A DNA stretch of 64,000 bases from Malachius bipustulatus (GCA_910589415.1 OU342634.1:41160723-41224722), one strand, 5' to 3'. Shown: positions 1-10,708, counted from the first letter of the stretch. The notes: generated by a model from the sequence alone, not told the origin. Program-made: numbers and translations.

Positions 1-468
1 ATTAGTCATTTCATTTGCAAACCGTCTTTTCTCTGTTTTATGTATCTATGACTTGCAGAAGTTATGTCATATGTCATTTCGAATTTTAACTGTCATTAGT
101 CATTACCTGTCATTTGAAAATGGAAAGGTAAATAATTGCAAAATTTAAAAATCATTAGTTTTTGGTGGTTTTTAGTTATAAAAATGGAAACATTTATTAA
201 AACATGCCTTTTATCTCGTCTTTAAAATAATTACAAGATGTATTTTGGGTAATTGCAGCTGCAAGGTAAATATGACAAAACCTAAAACCAACAATAATTA
301 TTAATAGACATTACTTTATTATTATGTAGCATTGAAGCAACTATCATGTAGGAGTGGTTTTCTAGGTCCTAGGTCTTGATAAGATTTACTTATCATCAAA
401 CCAAATAACTTCAACACTTGAATTATGATTCGCAAGGATACCCACTTCACTATTACTTGAAAATTACC
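1..468 (+). other. Upstream DNA and probable 5' UTR of the senju-like gene
   Basis: No coding sequence is seen here. The first 120 bases carry a run of short GTCAT/GTCATT strings. A possible splice donor (AAAG followed by GTAAATAA) lies near 127-135, so a non-coding first exon is possible. The transporter start codon follows at 469. No TATA box was convincing. Confidence 0.4.
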
Positions 469-3400
469 ATGTCGACGAGCACATCTGTAAAAGAATTATT
501 TCCAAGCCGATTGAGTTTTATAATTTTTGTATTATACATCTTACTATTTGTTAATCAAGGTAACATATAAAAGTATTTATTTGTACTTATCTCAATGAAG
601 TATTTCTTACTTTTTTGAAATAATAGTGAATGTACCGATTTTCAAAAACCTGATTGTTATAATTTCTCCATAGGACTGCTTGTAACAGCATCCCAGAAAC
701 CTGACAATAATTATGGATACAACATAGTATTGGTCGTGTTACTAACTGAAGTATTTAAATTGGTTGCTTCTGCTATTTTATATTGCAAGGAGTAAGTTAT
801 CTATTAAAAAATTCTTGGTAAAGAATAAAGGTACAGGGGAAGGACATAAGCAGTGGCGGCCCGTCAGGTGAAGCAAGTGAAGCCTGCTTTCACCCTATAA
901 AATTCCCTATGAATTTGAATTTCATACTTGCATATATTTTATATATTTGCATGTATTACTGACACTTGGCCGTATTTTAGAATTACAGAAATTAATACGT
1001 AAGATGGTAGGTACTTTAGTCAAACCAGTGCGAGTGCTTGAAATGAAAAGTAGTAGGATGAAACAAAGATTTTCATTTCGTGTTTTATTTTATTTCCATG
1101 ATCACAGATCACACTATGAATTACCCAATTTAAGAACCAATTAATTCTGTGTGTTATTAGAAACTCCGTTTTCTAGGTGGCCAGGGACTAAGATTTTTTT
1201 AATTTTGAAAAACTTATTCCCTCCACTGACAGTGATAAAAGTAAAGAGGAAGGTTTATAGCAGCAGTGCATAAAAATTTGTTTTAAATTTTAATTTTACC
1301 ATTTGAGTATATTATTTTGAGTGCTAGAAAATTACAAAACATTGAACCTTGAACATTAAAAAAAATACCCCCCTGAACCCCTTGTTCGCCTATTTAATTC
1401 AACGTATTTTTTATCCTGCTTCACCTGTTTCTGAGGTCACGAGCCGCCACTGGGACATAGAACACCCTTTATACAGGATGAGTCAAATTCGAGCTACATC
1501 ATTGGGATATCGTAAACAAGAAGAGATACGGACTCTGTTAAATTTTTGGTTTCCTTGATTTTTTCATAAGGCTTAATAAGGCTCAAATAAGAAATTTTAA
1601 TTTTTCAGTTTTTTTTCAGGATGTTTCAGCAAAGACATAAAATATCCTGAATTTTTTCCAGATTCTTGTATTGCATAAAATAGCGCAATTTTGCCCCAAT
1701 TTAACCGAGTCCTTCTAGTTTCCAAGATTCCAATGATGTAACTCGAATATGACTCACCTTGTATTACATAAATGGCTACCAAATTTTGCATCTTTACATT
1801 GAAACACTTCGTAAAGCAATGTAGAATGCACAGTTTGGGATTAAAAATTCCGTCCCCCCAAAAAAATTACCAAATGTATTAAATAACGGATGTGTTATTT
1901 TTATTTTAGCAATCCACCAAATTCCCTAATTAGGAATATAATTGAAAATAAAAAAGTACTAGCACTGTATTTTGTGCCCGCATTCCTTTACTGCCTCTAC
2001 AATAACTTGGCGTTTACCAATTTATCTCATTTCGATCCAACTACGTATTACCTGCTCTTGCAATTAAGAGTCGTGGTCACCGGTATTTTGTTCCAAGTAA
2101 GTATTAGGATTTTAATTGGATAGTTCTCGTTTTTATAAATGATTGGTTTATGTTGAGCCCAATTCATAAATTCAAAGGTCTCAAATTTAAACATTACTTC
2201 TTAAAAAAAAAAAAAAAAATTAATAAGAACACGTCACGAGGGATTTTTGAAGAAAAACTCCCTTCTTCTTGCCATGATTTGACCTTAGTGTGGAAACTAT
2301 ATACTTCCACAAAAAACGAAAAGCGCCGATCTATTTTCAAGCTCTTCCATGGAATTTTCGAGCTGGTGTATCTAGTAGCCACTTTCCGGAAAATTAAGAA
2401 AACTCTTTTTCTCCGTTGGAAAGCTGGAAAATAGCTCAAAATTCCTGGGATTTTTTTTGGAGGTACCTTATTATTAGTTTCCAAATTAAGGTTGCATCCT
2501 GCTAGCATAACAAAGGGAGTTTTTCTCTGTTTAAAAAAATTAATATTATTTCAAGCCTATGGAACAGGCAAGTTGTAAACCTGTCAAGGGTCGGATTCTG
2601 ACTTTTTTCGCTTATAAGCAACCATATTATATTATAATATGGTTATAATATAATATAGCGCTGCCCTCTCTGACCTGCCTCTCGTCACGCAGTGGCTTGT
2701 CGATTTTGCACAAATAAATTTAATGACGTTAAATGTGGGACTGGTTGGACCCTATAATATGCGCCCTAGGCGAAATTTTGGTTCAAGGTCACACAATTAC
2801 CCCATATTATGTAGTTGAAAATGCTCTTGTCTGTTGCTTGGTTTATGATTGGAAGAATATTTTTCGAACTTTACATTAGTGGAAAAAAAATTGTAATGTT
2901 GTCATCAATTAGACAGTGCCCTGTGTAGAAAAGCGGGCAAAATTGCTATATCCATTTATTATAATTATTATTGGTACTTTTTTAAAGGAATTTAACTGAA
3001 ATTTTTACAGTAGACAACTATGTAATACTACTAATCAACTTTGACCTTGAAAAATTTCAGGAAGCTCAACTGGCGGAAATATTTAAAATTGTGCCAATAA
3101 TTAAAAAAAAAACATTCATTTAGGGATTGTTACATGAGATAGTTTTTTACAATAAAACAATAAATCAGGCCGAAGCGGAACTGTTATTTTTTACCTCAGA
3201 GATCGGTTGTTAGGCTTGCGTTACATTATCACAAATTATATTATCAATGAGCAGGTTTCTAAATTAAATTAAAGAATTATTTACACTCTGTTAAATGTGT
3301 ACTGGGTGATGGCGCCCCCGCACCCTCCTAAGTCATCGGCACCCCTAGGCAACTAGCTATACAGGGTGTTCTACAAGCTCTATGACAAACTTTGACAGAT

Positions 3401-6400
3401 GGTAGGTTGCTTGATTTTAAACATATTTTTTTTAATAAACATGGGTCCGATTCGTTTTTGTTTAGAAGTTACAAGCATTCTTAGAACACGACCTTTTAGA
3501 GTTTATTGATAACGTGCAACTCAATATTATTCAAAATATGTGGTATCAGCATGACGGTGCACCACCACATAGAGGAAGACAAGTTGCTGCTTGGCTAAAT
3601 GAACATTTCCCGAATAAATGGATAGGTCACTGGTCAAGGAGGTCCAATATCATGGCCACCTCGTTCTACCGATCTGAATCCTCTGGATTTTTATTTATGG
3701 GGATACATGAAGCAGCTGGTCTACCATGTTGAAATCGCTACCCATCAGCAGTTACTTGAAAGAATTCAAGATGCAGCTAACCAAATAAGAAATGATCCAA
3801 ATCTCATTCTTCGAGTGACCGAATATTTAGTTCGTCGATGTGAGGCTTGCATTCAAGCTGAGGGTGGACATTTCGAACAATTTTTATAGTCTTAAGTTTT
3901 GTGATTATCATTTAATTTAAATTTTTATTGTTGATTGTTAATAAAGGTTAAATGCTTGTAACTTCTAAACAAAAACGAATCGGACCCATGTTTATTAAAA
4001 AAAATATGTTTAAAATCAAGCAACCTACCATCTGTCAAAGTTTGTCATAGAGCTTGTAGAACACCCTGTATTGCCTTATGGATAATCCGGCCCTGCAAAC
4101 ATCCCTTGTAATTCTATACAGGTTGTTCAAATTTTCTTTATCAAGGGATATCTGTAAAACAGAAACAAATTAAATTTGAGAAATTTTAAATATACCCCCA
4201 AGGCAACATTATGCCATTCAAACCCCCCCAAGTATAATCATCCCCTTCTTGTTTTTCTCAAATTAACCCCTAGTTTATTTTTTTGCTTCGAAGGATTGCT
4301 GACTTGGTTCTGAATACAATGACATGCGATTTTTGAAAATCCAAGCATATTTAGCTTGCCAAAAATAAACTAGTTGTTATCCTAAAAAACCAGCAATGGA
4401 TGGTAAAAATTTCAATTTTAAAAGGTCTTTTCAAATATTTATTCATTATACAAGGGGAAAAAGTGATAGATTTTATCTCGAGAAGTGGATTCTCGAGCTA
4501 GAAGTCCCCGACGCGTTAGCGAAAGAAATTAAGAAAATTTTGGACACCCTGTAAATATTATGTGACGTATAAATTTGATCAATTTGACAAGAAAATTTTT
4601 TGCCACCTTGGAGAACTTTCCTGATTTCTTTTTTGTATGAACTTTGTTCGACTCACCTTATTGAAATATTTCTGGAATGAAAGTTAAAGAATAGAAATTT
4701 AATAACAGGTTTAGTAAGTTAATTATTGAGGGGAAGAGACTTAATTTATATGTAAAATAAATTTATTAAAAACAAGTATCTTATTCTAAAATTGACACAA
4801 TTAAACTGTGCTATACAGACTATACCTAAGTCTTAGCAAGTTTGGACAGTTTAAAAATTAAATTATAATCACCATGAACATTATTTGTAACAAAAAACAA
4901 TTTTCTTTAAAAGTCTAAAGTTTCCTTTATGTAAATATCACTTCAACAAAACTTAGTCTTCATCATCACTATCGATTATTCTCAAACGCTTCGCATTAAA
5001 TTTGATGCTTTCTTGATTCACCGAATCAGCTTCAGTATCACTTCTTTGATTTATATACGACGGTCCGGGTTCAGCTTGTGATTCGTCTTCACTGTCACTG
5101 TTGGCAATGATTCTACTTCTTTTCTTGTTCACTAGAGTCTCTTCACTACGTTGGTCACCAATGTCGTCAATACTTTCTTTAAAATCAAAATCTAATGAAT
5201 TCTCGTTTTCCTGAACATCAGTTACATTTTCTTGCAAGTTTTCGTGAGTCGGTAAATTGTCGATACTGTCCTCAGTACGTTCAGAGAGGGGTTGTAAAGT
5301 TTTCTGAATAGCTTGCGTTAACAAGTCTATATATTCGTTCAGAACGTCAACTCCAAGAGAAATCGGTATACGCCAATAAATTTCTTGTTCGTCGAAGGGT
5401 TTCATTATACCCAGCGCCATTAACAGTTTTTGGAAGGAGGTTTTCTCCATTGCGTCCACCGCAGATTCCATAATTGGAACCAAAGGTATCCCTTCATCCA
5501 GGTCTGCTGCGGTGCTTTCCAAATCTTCTACAGCATCGGATAAACTATCTTTAAGCCACTCGAAAGCTTCACTAAATTCGTCTGTTAATGATAATAATAG
5601 CTTCACGATATCTGTTCTGGATGATTTAATGAATTTACGTTGTTTTTTATTGTTCTTATTAATCGAGTTAGTTTTTTTTGTGGTTTTATTTTTATTTGTA
5701 AGTATTGGAGAGTTACTTCTTGATACATTATCATCAGATTCGCTCACATCACTTTCTTCGAATCTAGGATGATCGTAATCATCATTAGTATTTCCAGATT
5801 TCTTACCTCTCTTTTTTCTCACTTCTTTTTTATCTTGTATAAGACCCATTGATAAAAGTTTTTCTATTATCATATTTTTGGTTCGTCTCTTTTCTAATCG
5901 AGGTAAGATGTCACCTATTGGATCTAAGGAGTCTTTAAATTCGGAAAACAATTCACGGAGCTGTTCTTCATCGTCGGCTTCCCAGTGTTTTACAACTTTT
6001 GGACCCTTTCGAGAAGGGTTCGATTTGTGATCAGTGATCAGCATCAGTTCTTTCAATTTTTTCAGTACAGCTCTTCTGGTTCTGGTGTGATCAATAAGGT
6101 TTTCTGTAATCCAGTCGACGATATCTTCTTCGATTTGCTTTTCTCGATGTTCCATGAATAGTCTTCGCAGTTCGTCTTCGTTTTCTTCAGTCCATATTTT
6201 CACCTTTGAACTACTTTGATACGTTCCGTACCCTTCCTCTATTTCGAAAGCTTCACGGCTATTTTTCCAAAATAACATTTCCATGTAGATTTTTTTATTC
6301 TTCTGGGATACTTCGAGAAACTTCTTTATTATATAAGAGGCGAATTTAATCAGTTCCTTATACTGAGGTAGCTCTTTCCTTTTATATATTTGTTGAAAGG

Positions 6401-9400
6401 TTCTAAACAGTGATAGTTGTAGAAGCATTACGTGCATTTTACAATCGACGGCGATTCGGTGTAACAGCTTTATAATGCAATGATTTGTAAAGACTGAATT
6501 ATTTTCGAAATTTTTTAACGCTAGTCCACAAGCTCTTACAACTTTTGGGTGGCAGAATCTTCGCACAAAATCAATAAACTTGAAATCCTTTTCTATACTT
6601 TTATTCTGTTCTTCATACTCTTCTTCTTCATCTTCGTCACTTTTTTCAGTATTTTCTGCTACTGGTTCAGGTGTATTAGGATCGTCAATGTCTGCTAAAA
6701 AGATATCTTGAAGTATTTGGAATTCCTCGTATTGAGATATGGTGGTATTGCCAAAAGATCCGTCCGGCCATACGTCTCGACAAGCATGAAGTAAACCAAC
6801 CGCATTTTCAAATTCACTTTGTCTCAGTTTCCTCTGGATAGTCCTCATAGCTTCTGTTCTTTGTTCATCGATTGGTATTTCAGAAGTGGCATCAAAGGGT
6901 ATAATGTCTGTGGTGAAATCGCTACCCGCTTCCAGTAAAGCTGACAATTGAGGGCTCGCTTCATCCCAAAGTTTTTCCAAGTCTACAGGAGGTATTTCTG
7001 GAACTTTATTGACCTTTTTCTTCTTTTTGCTGGCTTTTTTTTTCTTGACTATTAACGATCCTTGTTTTCCGCAGAATTGTTCAAACATTTTCAGAAAAAT
7101 GTGCTGCGTTTCTAATAAATCTTTCAAGTACAAGTCTGACGATTTTAATTCATCGTAATTATTTAAAAGCGATACTACAAGATCTCTGTAATCGGGCACA
7201 TAAAAGATATTGCCTTGGATGATCTTAGATGAATCTTTAATTGAGGTATCTTGTGATTTTTCCATTGCTAGAATGGTAAGGAGTAATTCTTTGTAAGCCA
7301 GTAAACCTACATGTAGTCGTCTGGACCATAATTTTGCGTTCTTCTTATCAGAGGTTATCATGTCAAAATACTTTTCCATTTGTTGCTGAATGTAATGGAA
7401 CATTTGAAAGGATACTGTTTCGCTGACTAATTTTATATCAAATTTGTAACACCGGTTTACTTCCATGAAGAATCTTATTGCCCATAAATAGTATGCTTCG
7501 TCGCTCTCTTGCCCGTTACCTCCAGTCAGAGTTCTCTTAATGTGATACATGAACGAGTTGTATGCACCGTTTAAGAACTCAATACAGAATTCCTTCAAGA
7601 ACAATCGTATACTCAGAGCCGACTTTCTCGTTAGTGTTTCGTTTGAAACGGGTAATCTGTTTTTCGGCGTTTTAGGTTTTCTTTTGTGCGCGTCGAAATT
7701 TAAAGCGTCTATTTTATTTAATGGCTTGTGATAAATAAGGTCATTATCGCCGATAGATTTCATCGATTTCACCACAAAAGTTCCTCCGAAACGTGAGTGT
7801 CTTGCACCTGTGAACGCTTTAATTTTTTGTTGTTTTTGTAAATTTTCCCGGTGCAGAATCGACAGGAGTTCAGCTTCATCTTTGAGCTTCTCCATGTCGG
7901 TTCTTTGTAATTCCGCTTTAGCTAACTCGGAAGCTTTTTGTTCTCTCAGCATCAACGAGAATATTTCTAATACGTGCAAATAATATGCTTTCTCCACGGG
8001 AGAACTGCAGATGAATAAAATAAGGTCCAACATACCGGATTCTCGTAAAGCCCACAGGACTTGGTCATGAAGGTTTGCATCGTTGTCGGGCCTTTGGTAT
8101 TCCGGATCGATGGGAATGTATAGAATGTTTCTGATCAGGATTAAAATTCTCTCGATTATCAAACTATTTTCTTCTCCTCTTTCCGCGTAATCGATTTCCA
8201 AGGTTTTACTTAAACGTCTGCTCAGTACACTCCAAATATCCGAGTTCACGAACGCCGCTTTATAATTTTTCAAGTGGTCGTCTATTTGCATGTAGTATGT
8301 CCTCGTAGTCCTTTCTGTCGGTATTTGATCGTTCCAGAGCATCGACGCGGGACTGGTCAAGTTAACAAGAAGTCTCAGGACGACATCGAACAGTTCGGTT
8401 TCTTCCCAGTAACTTTTCAGCATCGGAATCAGATCGGTTTGCAGGACTTTGGTCTCCCCCAACTGTCTTCTGATGTCGTGGTTTTCATCGTCTCTTCTCA
8501 AATAACGAATCAGATCCTTCACTGTCTCCAAAGTGTTCGAGTCGATAAAATACTTATTGCTGGTGATATCCAAGTATCCAAGAGAACTGCAAGTTGCAGC
8601 TAGTTCTGCCGACAGTATATCCGACATATTGCTTATTATAATCGATTCTTGATTGAAACTATTTAAAATACATCTCACATAACAATATAATATGAATATG
8701 ATTGTCAGTATTTATATTAGCTACTTTAATTATTTTAATACAAAGTGCAAATGCAAAACAAAAAGTTCATTAATAAGTTTACTTTCGCGCCTTGTTTTCT
8801 TTTTTTAATGTAACATAACATAACCCTATTTTAAAACTAATGACATTGACAGTTTGGTAGGTACTTTTGTAAAAACCCTTGCTAGAGTGCCGATAATTTT
8901 TGAGTTCGGCAGTTCGGCACGCTCACGCATATTAGGTACACGTTTTCGTGGACGTCAAATTCGGATATAATTGATTAATGGTGATTTTTAAAAGTTATTT
9001 TTTGCATATTATGAAATATTAAGAAAACTAATTGAACCTGCGGTGGACAATTAATTTGGTTATTGACATAGAGAAAAATAATAAATACACTAACATAGAG
9101 AACGCGATTACTCTAGGCTAGGTAACCTGCGACGGTAGCGACACCCTTGGCTATCGGAGACATCATTGGTTAAAAGCCCGGGACATTCAAATTTAATAAC
9201 TACCTATATTTACTAATATTAGTATTTAAAAAATTATATTTGTTGAAGTGTCGTCACTTCAACAAATATACTTAGAGGCATTAATATAAAACTTTATTAT
9301 TAGTAATACAATTAGTAATAATAATACAAGTATAATTATTGCAATATATGCTTTCTACAATGTTTTTTAAACTACTGTTAAATTTTCATAATATTGTAAC

Positions 9401-10456
9401 GAAGGAACACTGGCGACTTATTCTAGATCTGGATTCATGTTGTTTACATTCTGATTCTCTCATAATTATTATTAGCAAACACCGGAAACTCCAACTGAGC
9501 TCAAAAAGCGGCGACAAAATTAAGTGCCATCTAGCGTTTCGGGGCGCACCCAACAACGATCTAAACAATAATTACTTTCGTCAAATAGACCTTTAATAAT
9601 ACGTACAACTTCCACTGAATATTGAAACTGGCCGGTTACTATGGCGCAAGCGATGTCAATTTAGTTAGTCATCAGGGCAACAGATGCCGCTACTATTTTT
9701 TGACCCTTCCCTTTTTGAAAAAAAAATGAACTGAGCTTATTATTATATTCATGTTATAAATAAGTAATAATTTTATTATTTTATTTTCAGGTGATATTCG
9801 ACAAAAAATTGAGTAAAATCCAATGGATCTCTTTAATAATTTTGACTCTTGGATGTATGTTGAAGCAAGTGAACTTCAATAAAGAAGAAACTATCAAAGG
9901 TGATTCAGAAAAATCGGCTTCACTAAGTTTAGGCGTGAATGCAATTTTTATATTCATTCAGATATTTTGTTCTTGTCTGGCTGGCGTTTATAACGAGTAC
10001 CTTTTAAAGAAACAGGGTGTCGACGTGAATATATTTGTCCAGAATGTTTTCATGTACTTAGATTCTATAGTTTGTAATTTGCTAGTATTAATTTTGAACG
10101 GAAATATCCTAAGTGCTTTCACTTACGACGACTTAACAAAAGTGTTTCACTTGAAAGTGATTCTTGTGATGATCAACAACGCTTCAGTGGGTATCGTGAC
10201 CAGTTTCTTTTTGAAAACTTTGAATTCAATTCTGAAAACATTTGCTAGTGCCTTGGAGTTAGTGTTGACGGCTGTGCTAAGTTATTTATTTTTCGGTATC
10301 CCCATTTACCTTAATACTGCGTTATCTATACTGTCAGTTATGTTTGCCATTTATTTATATTCTCAAAATCCTGTTTCAAACAGCGCATCTACGACAAGGA
10401 AATCTGAACAGCAAGATATCGAGAAAATGGAATTAATGAAAGTAGAAGAAGTTTAA
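469..10456 (+). CDS. senju: SLC35A-type nucleotide-sugar transporter, senju-like (UDP-galactose transporter), 4 exons
   Basis: Exons 469-559, 674-791, 1910-2096 and 9791-10456 join in frame across GT..AG introns (phases 1, 2, 0) to give 353 residues. The protein is a multi-span membrane protein of the SLC35A family, which exchanges nucleotide sugars for the nucleoside monophosphate across the Golgi membrane. Visible signatures are VPAFLYCLYNNLAF and DPTTYYLLLQLRVVVTG in exon 3, and LGCMLKQ and AGVYNEYLLKKQG in exon 4. Hydrophobic segments recur from residue 15 to about 325, followed by a short charged cytosolic tail. Length matches the family (about 330-360). The insect orthologue I recall with these motifs is senju (UDP-galactose, Golgi); substrate is inferred from that resemblance, and another SLC35A member is possible. 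Intron 3 is 7.7 kb and contains the timeout gene on the other strand plus several transposons. Confidence 0.85.
851..1452. mobile_element. Non-autonomous hAT-like element in senju intron 2
   Basis: The ends are inverted repeats: CAGTGGCGGCCCGT at 851 and the complement of CAGTGGCGGCTCGT at 1452, followed inside by a shared GGTGAAGCA block. Flanks are GGACATAAG on the left (842-850) and GGACATAG on the right (1453-1460), a slightly diverged 8-bp target duplication as expected for hAT. The interior encodes nothing I recognise. It lies between senju exons 2 and 3. Confidence 0.65.
1472..1763. mobile_element. MITE, TA-flanked, TACAGGRTGAGTCA ends
   Basis: The left end TACAGGATGAGTCAAATTCG at 1472 is matched by the complement at 1763 (TACAAGGTGAGTCATATTCG), with the match running on through ACATCATTGG for about 35 bp. 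TA on both sides suits a Tc1/mariner-type MITE of 292 bp. It starts only 19 bp after the hAT-like element ends. Confidence 0.65.
2150..3358. other. Senju intron 3, left part: no gene recognised
   Basis: AT-rich DNA with an A-run at 2204 and an AT palindrome near 2622-2657. Fragments such as GCGCCCTAGGCG (2760) and GGCACCCCTAGGC (3339) look like worn transposon DNA interrupted by the element at 3360. Open frames here (for example 2150-2434 and its complement) look non-coding. Confidence 0.4.
3360..4070 (+). mobile_element. Internally deleted Tc1/mariner-superfamily element with 118-bp terminal inverted repeats
   Basis: The left repeat 3362-3479 (starting CAGGGTGTTCTACAAGC) and the right repeat 3951-4068 are near-perfect inverted copies of 118 bp. 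TA lies at both junctions (3360-3361 and 4069-4070), the Tc1/mariner target. Only about 470 bp separate the repeats, and these hold the C-terminal part of a transposase gene, so the element has lost its 5' coding half and is non-autonomous. The closeness of the two repeats suggests a recent insertion. It lies in senju intron 3. Confidence 0.85.
3490..3889 (+). pseudogene. Truncated, frameshifted DDE transposase (C-terminal part)
   Basis: The frame reads into MWYQHDGAPPHRGRQVAAWL, the second catalytic aspartate block of IS630/Tc1/mariner transposases. Near 3630-3640 the frame slips; the next frame carries the third block (DLNPLDFYLWG) and runs to EGGHFEQFL and a stop at 3889. The spacing between the second and third acidic residues is about 40, longer than DD34D mariners. 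The DNA-binding N-terminus and first aspartate are missing, so the product cannot be active. Confidence 0.8.
4117..4553. mobile_element. MITE with TACAGG(T/G)TGT ends
   Basis: The left end TACAGGTTGTTCAAATTTTC (4117) pairs with the right end, whose complement reads TACAGGGTGTCCAAAATTTTC, continuing through TTTCTTTA-like sequence. TA is present at both ends; length 437 bp. No coding sequence was recognised. It begins 46 bp after the Tc1/mariner element ends. Confidence 0.6.
4762..4767 (-). terminator. Probable poly(A) signal of the timeout gene
   Basis: On the minus strand this is AATAAA, about 185 bases after the timeout stop codon, a reasonable 3' UTR length. No other canonical hexamer was preferred nearby. 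Confidence 0.5.
4953..8627 (-). CDS. timeout: Timeless-family replication-fork protection protein (timeout type), single exon
   Basis: One uninterrupted frame of 1224 residues from the ATG at 8627. An upstream in-frame ATG at 8678 adds 17 residues, but MSDILSAELAATCSSLGYLD starts like vertebrate TIMELESS. Timeless/Tipin stabilises replication forks, supports the S-phase checkpoint and aids cohesion. Colinear landmarks: the N-terminal domain with SVKDLIRYL-like VKDLIRYLRRDDE, then IERILILIRNIL and HSRFGG; a lysine-rich KKKKASKKKKK stretch after FCGKQG; an acidic stretch (DEDEEEEYEE); NHCIIKLLHRIA and the FWKNSREAFEIEEGYG region; and an acidic SDSEDE/DSDDED tail. Human TIMELESS is about 1208 residues, so this is full length. 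The replication type (timeout), not the clock-specific tim paralogue, is inferred from this colinearity. The gene lies antisense inside senju intron 3 and has no intron. Confidence 0.93.
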   Translation of the reverse strand: MSDILSAELAATCSSLGYLDITSNKYFIDSNTLETVKDLIRYLRRDDENHDIRRQLGETKVLQTDLIPMLKSYWEETELFDVVLRLLVNLTSPASMLWNDQIPTERTTRTYYMQIDDHLKNYKAAFVNSDIWSVLSRRLSKTLEIDYAERGEENSLIIERILILIRNILYIPIDPEYQRPDNDANLHDQVLWALRESGMLDLILFICSSPVEKAYYLHVLEIFSLMLREQKASELAKAELQRTDMEKLKDEAELLSILHRENLQKQQKIKAFTGARHSRFGGTFVVKSMKSIGDNDLIYHKPLNKIDALNFDAHKRKPKTPKNRLPVSNETLTRKSALSIRLFLKEFCIEFLNGAYNSFMYHIKRTLTGGNGQESDEAYYLWAIRFFMEVNRCYKFDIKLVSETVSFQMFHYIQQQMEKYFDMITSDKKNAKLWSRRLHVGLLAYKELLLTILAMEKSQDTSIKDSSKIIQGNIFYVPDYRDLVVSLLNNYDELKSSDLYLKDLLETQHIFLKMFEQFCGKQGSLIVKKKKASKKKKKVNKVPEIPPVDLEKLWDEASPQLSALLEAGSDFTTDIIPFDATSEIPIDEQRTEAMRTIQRKLRQSEFENAVGLLHACRDVWPDGSFGNTTISQYEEFQILQDIFLADIDDPNTPEPVAENTEKSDEDEEEEYEEQNKSIEKDFKFIDFVRRFCHPKVVRACGLALKNFENNSVFTNHCIIKLLHRIAVDCKMHVMLLQLSLFRTFQQIYKRKELPQYKELIKFASYIIKKFLEVSQKNKKIYMEMLFWKNSREAFEIEEGYGTYQSSSKVKIWTEENEDELRRLFMEHREKQIEEDIVDWITENLIDHTRTRRAVLKKLKELMLITDHKSNPSRKGPKVVKHWEADDEEQLRELFSEFKDSLDPIGDILPRLEKRRTKNMIIEKLLSMGLIQDKKEVRKKRGKKSGNTNDDYDHPRFEESDVSESDDNVSRSNSPILTNKNKTTKKTNSINKNNKKQRKFIKSSRTDIVKLLLSLTDEFSEAFEWLKDSLSDAVEDLESTAADLDEGIPLVPIMESAVDAMEKTSFQKLLMALGIMKPFDEQEIYWRIPISLGVDVLNEYIDLLTQAIQKTLQPLSERTEDSIDNLPTHENLQENVTDVQENENSLDFDFKESIDDIGDQRSEETLVNKKRSRIIANSDSEDESQAEPGPSYINQRSDTEADSVNQESIKFNAKRLRIIDSDDED
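8783..8790 (+). promoter_or_regulatory. E2F-like site upstream of timeout
   Basis: TTTCGCGC matches the E2F/DP consensus TTTSSCGC. It lies about 155 bp upstream of the timeout start in otherwise AT-rich DNA. E2F control of S-phase genes is established; its use here is inferred from position and match only. Confidence 0.45.
9060..9290 (+). repeat. Dispersed repeat, copy A (inverted relative to 50590-50815)
   Basis: The block around GGTAACCTGCGACGGTAGCG (near 9120), with CATTGGT and GGGACATTCAAATTTAA further on, recurs on the minus strand at 50590-50815. A perfect 16-bp hairpin (9235-9250 with 9255-9270, loop TCGT) is made of the shared TTTGTTGAAGTG string. The element type is not recognised. 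Confidence 0.6.
9291..9790. other. End of senju intron 3: no gene recognised
   Basis: AT-rich up to 9400, then a less AT-rich patch (9405-9570) with overlapping open frames on both strands that look like repeat DNA, not protein. It ends in a pyrimidine tract and the TTTTCAG acceptor of senju exon 4. Confidence 0.4.
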
Positions 10457-10702
10457 CCTTTTCGTATTAAACTAATGTTTCCTCTGGAATGTCTGTTAGT
10501 ACAAAGTTCAATTATTTAGGTTTATTATTTTTATACAATTCGTATTCCAATAACCTTTTAATGTATAATATATTATAAAGGCATATATTTGACTTTCAGA
10601 TTTTTTTTTCGCATAGAATTCAAAAATACTATTATAACAGTAATGTAGTCTAGTCTAGAATATGTATTATTATAAATGGCAATATCTAGTGAGAGGAGTT
10701 TA

Positions 10703-10708
10703 AATAAA
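10703..10708 (+). terminator. Possible poly(A) signal of the senju-like gene
   Basis: AATAAA lies about 250 bases after the senju stop codon. Other A/T-rich near-hexamers occur around, so the choice is tentative. Confidence 0.35.

Noticed and set aside
4082..4095. TAATCCGGCCCTG as the right end of an hAT-like element
   Set aside because: No matching left end or target duplication was found.
5512..8603. Plus-strand frames across the timeout gene (5512-5772, 7549-7731, 8274-8603)
   Set aside because: Antisense shadows of the strongly conserved timeout coding sequence.
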